From the NCBI GenBank assembly GCA_003978375.1, contig QNZW01000190.1, positions 1-13,910 of the forward strand: a DNA stretch of 13,910 nt, given 5' to 3'. The notes below the pieces were generated by a model. That model did not search any database. It had not been told where the DNA came from and worked only from the letters and a program-made list of their open reading frames with translations. The translations under genes were made by a program, and so were the position numbers. The DNA is from Sulfurovum sp. GTDB lineage: Bacteria; Campylobacterota; Campylobacteria; Campylobacterales; Sulfurovaceae. Positions 13,840-13,910 of the stretch are shown here, piece by piece; within the stretch, counting starts at the first letter, position 1, and each line of letters opens with the position of its first letter.

Positions 13840-13910
13840 CGAGGGAAAGATTTACTCTTTACGGATATTGATCTTTTTAACCAATATATGGCTGATTGGC
13901 TCATTGATTA
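13840..13910 (+). pseudogene. C-terminal remnant of a DDE (rve/integrase-core) transposase, continues past the window
   Basis: Frame 1 from the ATG at 13813 stays open to the window end. After copy 3 of the palindromic element it reads KDLLFTDIDLFNQYMADWLI, which resembles the stretch near the end of IS481/IS3-type integrase-core transposases, just before the usual YNxxRPH motif. The preceding residues are encoded by the palindromic repeat and are not transposase-like, and no helix-turn-helix or first DDE residues are seen in 13646-13812. It is therefore a truncated insertion-sequence remnant, perhaps broken where the small element sits. The family assignment is from motif memory only. The ATG at 13813 is probably not a real start. 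Confidence 0.5.

Overview
The window is A+T-rich bacterial chromosome, and its gene content points to a Campylobacterota (Epsilonproteobacteria) member, most like the free-living Sulfurimonas/Sulfurovum type. Three features support this: a PpiD-like membrane chaperone running directly into ftsA, a class B J-protein (CbpA) paired with the MerR-type repressor HspR under a HAIR operator, and rsmH followed by a small FtsL-like protein away from the rest of the division cluster. The assignment comes from gene order and protein motifs only. No rRNA or tRNA gene was seen.

Layout. 1-1544 (minus): the first 24 codons of ftsA, overlapped by the stop codon of a 491-residue SurA_N/PpiD-like protein. 1642-2961 (plus): bioA (biotin synthesis), whose 3' end overlaps that of a Sel1-repeat protein (2938-4002, minus). 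4053-4625 (minus): a class II aldolase/adducin-fold protein whose metal ligands are all replaced. A palindromic double promoter at 4657-4669 separates it from a plus-strand operon of rsmH, an ftsL-like gene and a full-length RND transporter (4707-9024). The RND gene has no adaptor or outer-membrane partner here. yebC (9061-9798, minus) converges on it.

9799-11316 is a heat-shock module. A near-consensus promoter overlapped by a HAIR operator drives cbpA and hspR, so the repressor controls its own operon and its J-protein partner. Converging on it are two outer-envelope lipoproteins: a Gly/Tyr-rich one (11325-11729) and an APP1/DUF2183 HAD-type phosphatase (11800-12741). The phosphatase promoter region carries helically spaced GTGAT repeats that look like a response-regulator site.

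12960-13910 is accessory DNA. A type II toxin-antitoxin pair is arranged toxin first (PIN nuclease, then ribbon-helix-helix antitoxin). An 18-bp perfect palindrome sits over the start of the toxin, which has no Shine-Dalgarno sequence, while the antitoxin has a strong one. The window then ends in three related short palindromes with a CTCCAG/CTGGAG centre and the C-terminal remnant of a DDE transposase that runs off the edge.

There is no obvious large undescribed system. The best leads are the non-catalytic aldolase-fold protein on a divergent promoter with rsmH, the orphan RND pump in the rsmH-ftsL operon, the phased repeats before the phosphatase lipoprotein, and the small palindromic repeat family beside the transposase remnant.
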